Positions 1 to 6,552 are shown, counted from the stretch's first letter. The stretch: 6,999 nt of DNA from Coriobacteriales bacterium (GCA_031272005.1 JAISUQ010000046.1:1-6999); one strand, 5' to 3'. Notes: generated by a model from the letters alone, not told the origin. Translations and numbers: made by a program.

Positions 1-29
1 TGGGGGTTCAAGTCCCTTCACCCGCACCA
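1..29 (+). tRNA. tRNA-Leu, 3' end only (partial)
   Basis: Only the T arm and the acceptor 3' strand lie inside the window. GGGGG (2-6) and CCCTT (14-18) form the T stem with two G-U pairs around the 7-nt loop TTCAAGT (7-13). CACCCGC (19-25) is the acceptor 3' strand, followed by discriminator A and encoded CCA (26-29). The implied acceptor 5' strand GCGGGTG, the A discriminator and the TTCAAGT loop fit bacterial tRNA-Leu; glycine tRNAs with a similar acceptor usually have U as discriminator. The anticodon is outside the window, so the isoacceptor is unknown. A hairpin terminator follows directly. Confidence 0.85.
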
Positions 30-93
30 AAAAACCTGTAAACCCCGTCAGACTTCCTGGTCTGGCGGGGTTTCTACTATGGAGAGGGACTTG
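6..93 (+). repeat. 88-bp direct repeat, copy 1 (tRNA 3' end plus terminator)
   Basis: This stretch is identical base for base to 204-291, offset by 198 bp. It begins inside the tRNA T arm (GTTCAAG) and ends at GGGACTTG, which is the reverse complement of T-arm sequence. The 14-bp inverted pair GGGGTTCAAGTCCC (3-16) and GGGACTTGAACCCC (86-99) therefore brackets the terminator. A duplicated tRNA 3' end is typical of integration at a tRNA gene by a tyrosine recombinase, so this is a candidate attachment site. No recombinase gene is in the window. Confidence 0.85.
41..77 (+). terminator. Terminator of tRNA-Leu, copy 1
   Basis: A 13-bp stem pairs 41-53 (AACCCCGTCAGAC) with 60-72 (GTCTGGCGGGGTT), with one G-T wobble, around the loop TTCCTG. 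A short T-rich tail (TTCT) follows. It begins 12 nt after the CCA end of the tRNA, as expected for intrinsic termination. Confidence 0.75.
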
Positions 94-203
94 AACCCCG
101 AGAGGGATTTTCGCGTTAAGAAACGTGCCAGCGGCACGTTTTAGCGAAAATGGCCTCGCGCCTGCGCGAGGTCTCACATTTGTGCCGCGACAGCGGCGCA
201 AAT
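94..203. repeat. 110-bp insert made of three successive inverted repeats
   Basis: The stretch between the two 88-bp repeats is built mainly of hairpins. The first has an outer stem TTTTCGC (108-114)/GCGAAAA (144-150) and an inner stem AAACGTGCC (121-129)/GGCACGTTT (133-141). The second is CCTCGCG/CGCGAGG (154-171). The third pairs 177-188 with 193-204, 12 bp including one G-T pair. No credible gene is present. It could be a structured RNA, a recombinase binding region, or the remnant of a small element; I do not recognise the family. Confidence 0.6.
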
Positions 204-291
204 GTTCAAGTCCCTTCACCCGCACCAAAAAACCTGTAAACCCCGTCAGACTTCCTGGTCTGGCGGGGTTTCTACTATGGAGAGGGACTTG
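204..291 (+). repeat. 88-bp direct repeat, copy 2 (displaced tRNA-Leu 3' end plus terminator)
   Basis: This is an exact copy of 6-93. It holds a displaced tRNA-Leu 3' fragment (204-227, ending in CCA) without the rest of the tRNA, so it cannot give a functional tRNA. Such a fragment is what remains when an element carrying the tRNA end as its att site inserts. The copy ends at 291, where the sequence changes to the unrelated flank of the minus-strand operon. Confidence 0.85.
239..275. terminator. Terminator hairpin copy 2, between tRNA region and minus-strand operon
   Basis: Stem 239-251/258-270 duplicates the tRNA terminator. On the minus strand the hairpin is followed, after a few bases, by a run of T (from the A run near 227-232). 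It may therefore also end transcription of the minus-strand operon whose last stop codon is at 348. Bidirectional action is inferred. Confidence 0.5.
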
Positions 292-347
292 TGTTGGGGA
301 TACGGTACGCCCCCAACCTACCGGTGGTTGCCCAGCCGAAATCGAGG
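292..347. other. Short intergenic stretch with GTTGGGG/CCCCAAC inverted repeat
   Basis: This follows the end of the minus-strand operon. It contains a 7-bp inverted repeat, GTTGGGG (293-299) and CCCCAAC (311-317), with an 11-nt loop and no T tract on either strand. Nothing else is recognisable. Confidence 0.35.
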
Positions 348-845
348 TCAGACGCTGCTTAGTTCCCGATAGAAGCGCTGGTAGCTGTCAGGGATTGTGG
401 AGAGGACGCCGCGCAGGTATTCGTCATAGCCAGGCTGGTCGAGTTCCGTTCCGCAAAGCAATCCTTCGCGCACCTTGTCTAACAAGGCAAAATTCTCAGC
501 CGCCAGCTCTTTGCTCGGCTTTGCCGAACTGGCCGCAGAAATATCATAACGAGCATCAAAGTCAGCGTCAGAGAAATCCTGCACATGGCAGTTGTGACGC
601 TCCAGAATCTCTCCCGTAGCCAAGTCTAACGTCACCCACAGCGCCGGACGAGGAATAACCCCCTTTGCCAGCCCTTCGGCGGTATAGATGAAAGCGAAAG
701 CCGCCAACACATAACCGCTCGCCACATCATCTGTACGCCGCAACACCGGCAGAGACACCCGATGCAACACCTTTGCGCCTCGCATAAACTCAGCTTGAAG
801 TTTTCGGTAGACCTCGGCGCTGGAAACAAAACCGCATACATTCAT
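348..845 (-). CDS. Hypothetical protein, last gene of the DGR-ATPase-peptidase operon
   Basis: This 165-residue protein belongs to no family I recognise. The start is well set: AAGGAGG (852-858) sits 6 nt before the ATG and overlaps the TAA of the upstream peptidase gene, so the two are probably translationally coupled. The first 60 residues mix polar and hydrophobic residues, with a hydrophobic stretch at about 42-58 too short and broken for a clear membrane span. Residues 65-84 (PRPALWVTLDLATGEILE) look like beta strands, and the last 50 residues look helical and amphipathic. No signal peptide, metal-binding cluster or catalytic motif is evident. Its place directly after the peptidase suggests a partner such as an inhibitor, chaperone or adaptor; this is inference. 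It does not resemble a DGR Avd protein, which is a shorter basic helical bundle. Confidence 0.8.
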   Translation of the reverse strand: MNVCGFVSSAEVYRKLQAEFMRGAKVLHRVSLPVLRRTDDVASGYVLAAFAFIYTAEGLAKGVIPRPALWVTLDLATGEILERHNCHVQDFSDADFDARYDISAASSAKPSKELAAENFALLDKVREGLLCGTELDQPGYDEYLRGVLSTIPDSYQRFYRELSSV

Positions 846-851
846 CAGAAG

Positions 852-858
852 CCTCCTT
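852..858 (-). promoter_or_regulatory. Strong Shine-Dalgarno for the 165-aa gene, overlapping the peptidase stop
   Basis: AAGGAGG on the minus strand lies 6 nt before the ATG at 845 and shares bases with the TAA stop (857-859) of the preceding gene. It fixes the start and points to co-translation of the last two genes. Confidence 0.75.
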
Positions 859-1786
859 AGGCTGCTTTCGAAACAACTATGGCTGTGGGGTCGAGCACTT
901 CCCTGCCCTCGCTGCCCAGGCTGGCTGCCTCCAGCTGCTCGGCGGATAGATGCTCAATGCCGGTGCCGGATGAGTCGACTACATCGAATCCGGTGATTGC
1001 ACCGGTCTCATCGCGCTCGGTACCGGTGACCGTTATCCAGTGATCCGTATAGACCTCACCGGTGGGGTTCATCAAGCCGTTGTCCGCGTTCTCGGCTAAC
1101 GAGGGATCCAGTTGCGCAAAGTCTACCGCTACCTGAACTGTGTCGCCCTCATCCAGCTTGTCAGCCATCTGCTCGATGCTCAGCGCGTCGTCAAACTCAT
1201 GTACTTCCGTGCTGATACCCAGGTCGTATTTGTCGTTGAGGTTATCGTAGAGTTCAAGCATCTGATCGGTGGTGGTGCCGCCTAAAGCACCCTGGATGTC
1301 CTCGGTAGTGACGTCGGTCGCGTCCTTGCCAAATACTTGCTCGACTTCTACTTGCGACATAGACTCCAGTTGCTCTGTGGTGGTACAAAGCTCGCTGTTA
1401 ATGGCTTCTTCCAATATGTCATTTTCGGAGAACTCATTGGAGCCAAGCAGGTCATTGAGGGTATTTGCCGCCGACGTGGGGCCGCACGTACCGTTGTAGC
1501 CAAAGTCATTGGCACCTTGATCCAAGATAGGCTCGACATCTGTGGCTTCGTCAGTATCGGGGACATCATAAACTTCCTCGTCTTCAGGCATCTCGCTAAT
1601 CTCTGTTTGCCCTGTGTCGTCAAGCATCAACTCGTCTGCGACGGCGGGGTCAGAAAAGTCGATGGACTCATCACCAGCTTCATCCAACAAATCCGAGCCA
1701 GCATCTAGCTCAGCATCTAGACCGCTGTCAAAACCGCCATCCAAGCCACCGTCCATCCCATAGCCGTCGTCAAAGCCTTCGTCCAT
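857..1786 (-). CDS. Acidic papain-like (C39-type) cysteine peptidase
   Basis: This 309-residue protein has two parts. Residues 1-85 are strongly acidic and low in complexity, rich in Asp, Glu and Gly with a repeated G-[FLM]-D pattern at about 3-25. Residues 88-309 form a papain-fold domain of C39-like type: TCGPTSAAN (100-108) has the nucleophile candidate C101, DHW (248-250) has H249, and VVDSSG has D271 as third member. Q90 could supply the oxyanion Gln, though its distance from C101 is not diagnostic. There is no signal peptide or membrane segment, so it probably acts in the cytoplasm unless exported by an unusual route. An in-frame GTG one codon earlier (1789) is possible. I chose the ATG at 1786 because it overlaps the ATPase stop as TGATG with GAGGGGG just upstream. 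It could be a protease effector or a processing enzyme; substrates are unknown, and it may be a non-peptidase member of the fold. Confidence 0.8.
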   Translation of the reverse strand: MDEGFDDGYGMDGGLDGGFDSGLDAELDAGSDLLDEAGDESIDFSDPAVADELMLDDTGQTEISEMPEDEEVYDVPDTDEATDVEPILDQGANDFGYNGTCGPTSAANTLNDLLGSNEFSENDILEEAINSELCTTTEQLESMSQVEVEQVFGKDATDVTTEDIQGALGGTTTDQMLELYDNLNDKYDLGISTEVHEFDDALSIEQMADKLDEGDTVQVAVDFAQLDPSLAENADNGLMNPTGEVYTDHWITVTGTERDETGAITGFDVVDSSGTGIEHLSAEQLEAASLGSEGREVLDPTAIVVSKAA

Positions 1787-4479
1787 CACACTTCCCCCTC
1801 ATCTACTAATAATTTTTCCAGTATCTTCCTGATGTTGGCATCTGAAATCTTGAAGTTCTTCTGCAGCAAAGCGTCACGCAACAGGCGGATTCGCGCACAG
1901 TTCAACAGCCTCTGCCCATCCACTCCCGCTTCAATCCCCTGCCGTGCAAACCATTTATCCAAAAGCGAGGCGTAGTTATACAAGCTTTGCCCGTCAATAA
2001 TGCGGGCGCTGTACTCCTGCAAATAGAGCTCCGCATAGTGCTCGGCATCGGCACGGACTCGGAAGTCACAACCGCCTACACACGCCGCAGACAAGCCGCA
2101 TTCTACAAAAGGTTTGAGCAGGTCTTGATGCCCTTCCCAATAACTCTGATAGCCCATCAGCTCGGCATCGGGCAAGTCCAGGCGGATACCGCCCTCTGCC
2201 CGCACGTCGGGTGTCTTGACCACCTGCGGCTCCTGCAATTGGCTGAACGCAAACAGCGCCTCGCCGTCTTTGAGCCGTGCAATCTGTTGCGAGATGTCAT
2301 CGCTGCTGAAAACGCTGTCTGCAATCATGCTTCTGTCAGAACCTTCGTTCAATCGGAAGACCAGCTTGACATCGGTGTTGGCCAATATCTCACGCCCCAC
2401 CTTGCTCGGCTCCTGGTCAGCAATAATCACACCAGTGCCGTAGCTACGGATCTCGGCCACCATGTCCTGCAAGACCTTGGTGGTTGCGGCCACCGGATTG
2501 GCCTCGCCCTCTTGCGTCTTTTTACTGCCAAACAGTACGTGGGCCTCGTCTATGAGGCTGACGTTGCGCAGCGCGCTGCCGCTGACGTGGTTGTGCCGCG
2601 TATAGGTGCAGATGTTGATTAGCAGCAACGCCATCAACAGCGACTTCTGCTCGGCGTTTTCGATAGAGTTCAGCTCCAATACCGTTGGAGCACTGAGCAG
2701 GTCTTCTATGGGGATGGTCTTCACGGTGTCATAGATATTGCTGTTCTGTTCAATCAGGTTCATCAAGCGCAGAACGCCGGCGCTTTGCAGGTTGCCTTTG
2801 ATGCGCTGCTCGTACTCGCTTTCATCCACCAGGCGCTTGAACACCCGGATGAACTCAAACAGCCCAAATGGTTGGGCTTCCTTGTCGTCGCGGGTACTGT
2901 AGCCACGCCAGCCGTACTGTGAGTAAGTCTGGCGTATTGCCTTGAGAAACAGCATGTCCAGCGGCTGCTGCATTGAAAATGTGGCCTGAAACGCACTGGC
3001 CAGGCTGGGGATATACTGCTCCAGCTTGATCCCGCCAGGAGGTATGAAGGGGTTGATAATGAACGGGCAGACATCGTTGTTGCCTGGCGTGAAGACCTGC
3101 AAGCCTGACACAGCATCGACAAGCGCCCGGTACTCGCTTTTAGTTGGCTCGATAGCCAAAAAAGGCACTTGCTTACTGGTGAATTGCAAGAGCAAGTTGA
3201 TGGAGAAGGTGGTCTTGCCGGTGCCTGGGGCGCCGACGATCAGCGCATGTCTGGCAAACGCTTTTGGTGGGCAGCCAATCTGAACAGCTGTGCTGCCGCG
3301 CGCCTCGGAGTTTACTTGGCCAACCCAGATGTTGTCTTCGTCGATGACTGCCGCCGAGAACTGCTCGCTGGCCCGCAGCGTCTGCCTGCCCTGCAGGGCC
3401 GGCATGTTCTTTTCATGCAGCGGCAGCCGGAAAAAGGCGCTGCATTCATCCGCCGTCATCAATAATGGCATCCGCGCCAAAGCCAACATGAACGGGAACG
3501 CTTTCAACGCCTCGCGGCTCTGGTAAAGCCACATCATCTGGCTGTTCAGGTTCCAGGGATAGATAAGGAACTGCCCGTCCAAATCCAGCCCGCTGCCAGA
3601 GAGGTCGTGACAGGCAAACTCCGGTGTGCTCAGTGCCTTTTCGCCGCTTTTCAACAGGCTGACCAATTTGGCAGCCATGCCGGTGCAGTCCGCACGGTTG
3701 CCGATGGCCAGTATGTTGTAAGTGAACAGCGGGGCACGGGCATTGGCGTTGTAGTAGGACATCACCTTGTATGGCTCGATAGCCGCTGGGTCGCGGTAGA
3801 ATTGCCCTTCCACCTGCAAGCCTCCGGCAATCTGGTTATACTCGGCCGCCAACTCATTGATGATTGAGACCTCCTGAGCATTAAATGACGTTGGCAGCAG
3901 CTGGAGCGCGAGGCAGCAGCCATTAGTCTGGCTCAGGGCTGCCACAAGGGATGTAAAGTTGTCTCGGTTGTCCGCTGGCACTACATCGCAGTAATAGTAG
4001 GGGTAGACGGAGTTGGCGTTGTGGATGCTCTTATCGGTTTTAACCACAGACAGCACGCAGCTGTCATCAATATCTGCCAGTTGTTGAGAAAAGCCTTCAT
4101 CTTTGGCATTGATTGCCCGCACTATATACTGCGCTGCCTGAAGCGTGGTTTGCAGGGTGTTGGCCAAGCGCCCCAGGATTTGCTCTATTGTTACGGCATC
4201 ACTGGCAATTTGCCGGAAAACGTAATACGGGTGCAGCGACGAACGGAAGGACTGGTTCTTCTCGGCTTGAGTCAACCAGAGAAGCTCAATGACGATGTCA
4301 GCTCCGGCACACAGGGTATGGAGTTCCTGGATAATCTGGATAAACGAGAGCCTGTTACGCTCCAGGTTCTCCTTGACGCTGGCACTGGAGCCATCTGCTT
4401 CAGGCAGCGCCACAACCTCCAGCACTGTGCATCCGATAAAGCGCCCGTCCGATAGCTGCTGTGTTTGCACAGTTGTCAT
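1786..4479 (-). CDS. HerA/VirB4-type P-loop ATPase (DUF87-like ATP-binding protein)
   Basis: This 897-residue protein carries a RecA-like motor core of the FtsK-HerA class. Walker A is GAPGTGKT (416-423), preceded by HALIVG. Next comes FLAIEPTKSEYRAL (440-452), typical of HerA/VirB4 relatives. Walker B is SLIDEAHVLFG (641-651; D644, E645). ADQEPSKVG (687-695) is the sensor Gln region, and NTDVKLVFRL (701-710) offers a candidate arginine finger at R709. Residues 1-400 have no motif I recognise and may be a regulatory or docking region. A cysteine group (C794, C800, C804) near the end could bind metal. No transmembrane segments are seen, which argues against a conjugative pump. HerA-class proteins form hexamers acting on DNA or protein; several work in anti-phage systems with nuclease partners, but here the partner is a peptidase. 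The ATG at 4479 has a weak AGGTG (4486-4490). The stop overlaps the peptidase start by one base. Confidence 0.88.
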   Translation of the reverse strand: MTTVQTQQLSDGRFIGCTVLEVVALPEADGSSASVKENLERNRLSFIQIIQELHTLCAGADIVIELLWLTQAEKNQSFRSSLHPYYVFRQIASDAVTIEQILGRLANTLQTTLQAAQYIVRAINAKDEGFSQQLADIDDSCVLSVVKTDKSIHNANSVYPYYYCDVVPADNRDNFTSLVAALSQTNGCCLALQLLPTSFNAQEVSIINELAAEYNQIAGGLQVEGQFYRDPAAIEPYKVMSYYNANARAPLFTYNILAIGNRADCTGMAAKLVSLLKSGEKALSTPEFACHDLSGSGLDLDGQFLIYPWNLNSQMMWLYQSREALKAFPFMLALARMPLLMTADECSAFFRLPLHEKNMPALQGRQTLRASEQFSAAVIDEDNIWVGQVNSEARGSTAVQIGCPPKAFARHALIVGAPGTGKTTFSINLLLQFTSKQVPFLAIEPTKSEYRALVDAVSGLQVFTPGNNDVCPFIINPFIPPGGIKLEQYIPSLASAFQATFSMQQPLDMLFLKAIRQTYSQYGWRGYSTRDDKEAQPFGLFEFIRVFKRLVDESEYEQRIKGNLQSAGVLRLMNLIEQNSNIYDTVKTIPIEDLLSAPTVLELNSIENAEQKSLLMALLLINICTYTRHNHVSGSALRNVSLIDEAHVLFGSKKTQEGEANPVAATTKVLQDMVAEIRSYGTGVIIADQEPSKVGREILANTDVKLVFRLNEGSDRSMIADSVFSSDDISQQIARLKDGEALFAFSQLQEPQVVKTPDVRAEGGIRLDLPDAELMGYQSYWEGHQDLLKPFVECGLSAACVGGCDFRVRADAEHYAELYLQEYSARIIDGQSLYNYASLLDKWFARQGIEAGVDGQRLLNCARIRLLRDALLQKNFKISDANIRKILEKLLVDEGEV

Positions 4480-4555
4480 TCAGTGCACCTGCTCAAAGTG
4501 GTTTGACTGCCAAACTCGCATACCCCTCGCCCCTCAAGATGAAGATTAAAGAGAT
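4480..4555 (-). other. 76-nt gap after the VR with small hairpin
   Basis: This separates the target stop codon from the ATPase start. It includes GTTTG/CAAAC (4501-4515 on the plus strand, 5-bp stem, 5-nt loop). In well-studied DGRs a hairpin just downstream of the VR stimulates homing; this one is short and about 65 nt from the VR end, so that role is uncertain. No terminator T run is seen, so read-through into the ATPase gene is plausible. Confidence 0.4.
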
Positions 4556-5512
4556 TTAAGATTCGAGATTGAGCCACAAAGCGGGACGAACGCCGTTGAG
4601 GCTGAAGTCGACCTCGCTGCCATCGGCGAAGACGATGCCGTCTTCGTCGACGAACGCGGCGACGTAGCTGCCGCGGCCCGGAGAGCGCAGCCACCACCAA
4701 AATTCCGCATCGTCATCACTGGTCTTTGCGATCCTGTCGGAATCGCTGGAGAAGTACTGTTTCGCCTCGTCGATAGACAACAGGAATACCTTGTCTTCAC
4801 TTGCCTCCAGTTCTGTGGTGGCAATCACCCGCTGTTCTTCTGGAATAAAAGTCTTGCCATACCACTCCCCATTCAGCCAGCAGCGCAGCTCAGATACAGC
4901 CCATTTGTTGCTGGAAGCATCGAATCTGCGTATATCTATGAGGTTCTCGGTAATGATCAGTGCCCTTTTGCCTTCGACATGCAGCACACGCCACGCCTGT
5001 GCCCCGAAGGCAATGTGCTGCCCTGTTTGTAGTTGTGTCAGATTCTGCGCAAACTTAATCCTTGGGCGATATTTCTCATTCACCAAGTTTTCGTACCCAT
5101 CGAGCACGGTACGATAATCACTGTCGGCGAACTGCCTGGCCCGCTCAAACCATTGGTAGGAAGACGGCAGCTCCTTTATCGTCCCCAGCTGGCTTTCTTG
5201 CCGCAGCTTGAGCGAGGCCATCAGCGAGCCTACGTAGGCTTGAGCATTTCGCGGCTCAGCTTCCAGCACACGGGCAAAGCCTTGTGCGGCACCATCAAAG
5301 TCACCATCCTCGCAAAGGATGAAAGCGCGATCCAGCAGACTGGCGGCGTTGGCCATGCCCTCAATCTGCACCGGTGCGTCCAAAGTGACCAGCATCTGTT
5401 GGATGACTTCCTTCTCGTAAGCCATTCCGCAGCTGTCGCACTCAAACTCGCCGCTCTCTCGCTTAATCAGCCTGCCACCACAGAGTTCACATTGTAATTT
5501 TTGCATTGCCAT
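4556..5512 (-). CDS. DGR target protein: zinc ribbon, TPR-like helices, DUF6273/C-type-lectin-like variable domain
   Basis: This 318-residue protein is the diversified product of the retroelement. A zinc ribbon near the start has C8, C11, C25 and C28 (CELC, then CDSC). Residues 52-105 resemble tetratricopeptide-type helices (ALL-type repeats, AAQGFARVLEAEPRNAQAY). Residues about 163-318 match the DUF6273-like, formylglycine-enzyme/C-type-lectin-type fold: AFGAQAWRVL, LRCWLNGEWY, VFLLSIDEA, WWWLRSPG and GVRPALWLN. Codons 280-306 are the VR, so the exposed surface of the last part of the fold is what varies. There is no signal peptide, and with the zinc ribbon this points to a cytoplasmic receptor rather than a surface adhesin. 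The ATG at 5512 has AAGGA (5521-5525) 8 nt upstream, overlapping the last RT codons; the gap to RT is 5 nt. The ligand is unknown. Confidence 0.9.
   Translation of the reverse strand: MAMQKLQCELCGGRLIKRESGEFECDSCGMAYEKEVIQQMLVTLDAPVQIEGMANAASLLDRAFILCEDGDFDGAAQGFARVLEAEPRNAQAYVGSLMASLKLRQESQLGTIKELPSSYQWFERARQFADSDYRTVLDGYENLVNEKYRPRIKFAQNLTQLQTGQHIAFGAQAWRVLHVEGKRALIITENLIDIRRFDASSNKWAVSELRCWLNGEWYGKTFIPEEQRVIATTELEASEDKVFLLSIDEAKQYFSSDSDRIAKTSDDDAEFWWWLRSPGRGSYVAAFVDEDGIVFADGSEVDFSLNGVRPALWLNLES
4581..4698 (-). repeat. DGR variable repeat (VR)
   Basis: This 118-bp segment of the target gene is paired with the TR at 6779-6893. Read in the sense direction, it opens with 23 bases identical to TR (4676-4698; encoding most of WWLRSPG) and closes with 14 identical bases, GGCGTTCGTCCCGC (4581-4594), the likely initiation-of-mutagenic-homing site. 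Both ends lack adenine. Between them, 24 of the 35 adenines in the TR are replaced (about 12 by G, 10 by T and 2 by C), while 41 of 43 non-adenine positions are unchanged. VR has one extra AAC-type codon. Exact counts depend on where that 3-nt gap is placed. Confidence 0.95.
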
Positions 5513-5517
5513 CAGAA

Positions 5518-6552
5518 CTATCCTTCCCTTGTTGTCGCCTTATAAGTGGCTAATTTCATCAACCCCTGCTCGTGCCCGTGCTTGAGATGCCCTCTGTAGC
5601 TTGCCAAGCGGTTTTGGAAATCCCTTTCGCTAATCATGCCCCCATCATGCTGCAGGTGCAGTGCTTCTAAAGCTTTGCGAATCTCTGCCCGACGCCGCGA
5701 CGTTAAACGGCGTAGCACCCGCCCGCTATCGGTGAGATAGAGATGAAAACCCAGATAGTTGATGCCGTTGGTCAAGTGATGGATCTGAGTCTTGGCATTG
5801 AAGCGTAAGCCGAGGTCGCCCTCTATATGCTCGGTCATCGCAGCCAAGCACTCCTTGAGGTATCCACGGTCGGCATGGATGAGTATGAAGTCATCCATAT
5901 AGCGGGTGTACCAACGTATCCCCAGCCGCTCCTTAACCAATCTATCCAGCGAGTCCAGATAGTAGATGGCGAACCATTGGCTGGCCTGATTGCCCAGCGG
6001 CAAACCTCTGCCAGGAGCGGACTGGTAGCTGTCGATAACGCGGCCCAACATCTCCAGTAGCGGAGCGCCTGAAAACACCCGCCGTAGCTTTGTCAGCAAA
6101 ACCGAATGATTAATGTTTTCAAAGTATTTGGCTATGTCGCATTTGAGGAAGTATCCGCGCGTTCCCGATTCTTTGTATTGCCTCCGCATAAAATCCGATA
6201 ACCGATACAACGAGAAATGCGTGCCCTTGCCAAAGCGGCAAGCCGAGTTATCGTAAATGAGTCGTCGATCCAGCATTGGCGCCAGTATGTTGTCACAGAG
6301 GCAGTGCTGCACAACGCGGTCGCGATAGCTGGGGGCATAAATCAACCGCTCCTTTGGCTCGTAGATAGTGAAGCACTGATAATCGCCTGGTCTATATTCT
6401 TGCGCCAACATCTGGTTTTGCATGTCAATCAGGTTTTCAGACAGGCGCAATTCAAAGCTGATGACCTCGCGCTTGTAGCGTTTCGAGCGGCGAGCAGCGC
6501 GATGCGCCCAATACAGGTTTTCAAAACTCGTCATCTGCTCATAGCCTGGCAT
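5518..6552 (-). CDS. DGR reverse transcriptase
   Basis: This 344-residue enzyme copies the TR transcript into adenine-mutagenised cDNA. The early part has SFENLYWAHRAAR and RYKREV (9-30), YRPGDYQCFTIYEPKERLI (53-71) and the YRDRVVQH block (76-83). The catalytic sites are KCDIAKYF with D139, and YMDD at 218-221 (D220, D221). LPLGNQASQ (184-192) is the DGR-type motif 4 (GxxxSQ), NYLGFHL (265-271) is the primer-grip region, and a basic helical thumb follows. It lacks maturase domain X and an endonuclease domain, which argues against a group II intron RT; length fits DGR enzymes. An upstream in-frame ATG at 6594 would add a proline-rich start. I chose 6552 (or 6555, an adjacent ATG) because GGAG lies 6 nt before it and DGR RTs usually start close to the SFENL block. 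It ends 5 nt before the target gene and overlaps that gene's Shine-Dalgarno. No Avd partner is visible. Confidence 0.93.
   Translation of the reverse strand: MPGYEQMTSFENLYWAHRAARRSKRYKREVISFELRLSENLIDMQNQMLAQEYRPGDYQCFTIYEPKERLIYAPSYRDRVVQHCLCDNILAPMLDRRLIYDNSACRFGKGTHFSLYRLSDFMRRQYKESGTRGYFLKCDIAKYFENINHSVLLTKLRRVFSGAPLLEMLGRVIDSYQSAPGRGLPLGNQASQWFAIYYLDSLDRLVKERLGIRWYTRYMDDFILIHADRGYLKECLAAMTEHIEGDLGLRFNAKTQIHHLTNGINYLGFHLYLTDSGRVLRRLTSRRRAEIRKALEALHLQHDGGMISERDFQNRLASYRGHLKHGHEQGLMKLATYKATTREG

Noticed and set aside
1..291. CRISPR array
   Set aside because: There are only two 88-bp copies, made of tRNA and terminator sequence, with a single 110-bp hairpin-rich insert; there are no spacers or cas genes.
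293..317. GTTGGGG/CCCCAAC as intrinsic terminator of the operon
   Set aside because: No T tract follows on either strand; the copy of the tRNA terminator just beyond is a better candidate.
125..619. 164-aa plus-strand open frame
   Set aside because: It runs through the hairpins, the direct repeat with terminator, and antisense to the well-supported 165-aa gene; its composition is not protein-like.
1987..2622. 211-aa plus-strand open frame
   Set aside because: It is antisense to the core of the ATPase gene, including Walker B, and has no recognisable motif or ribosome binding site.
5518..6552. Group II intron or retron reverse transcriptase
   Set aside because: There is no maturase or endonuclease domain, no intron RNA domain V sequence and no msr/msd structure; TR and VR are present and motif 4 is of DGR type.
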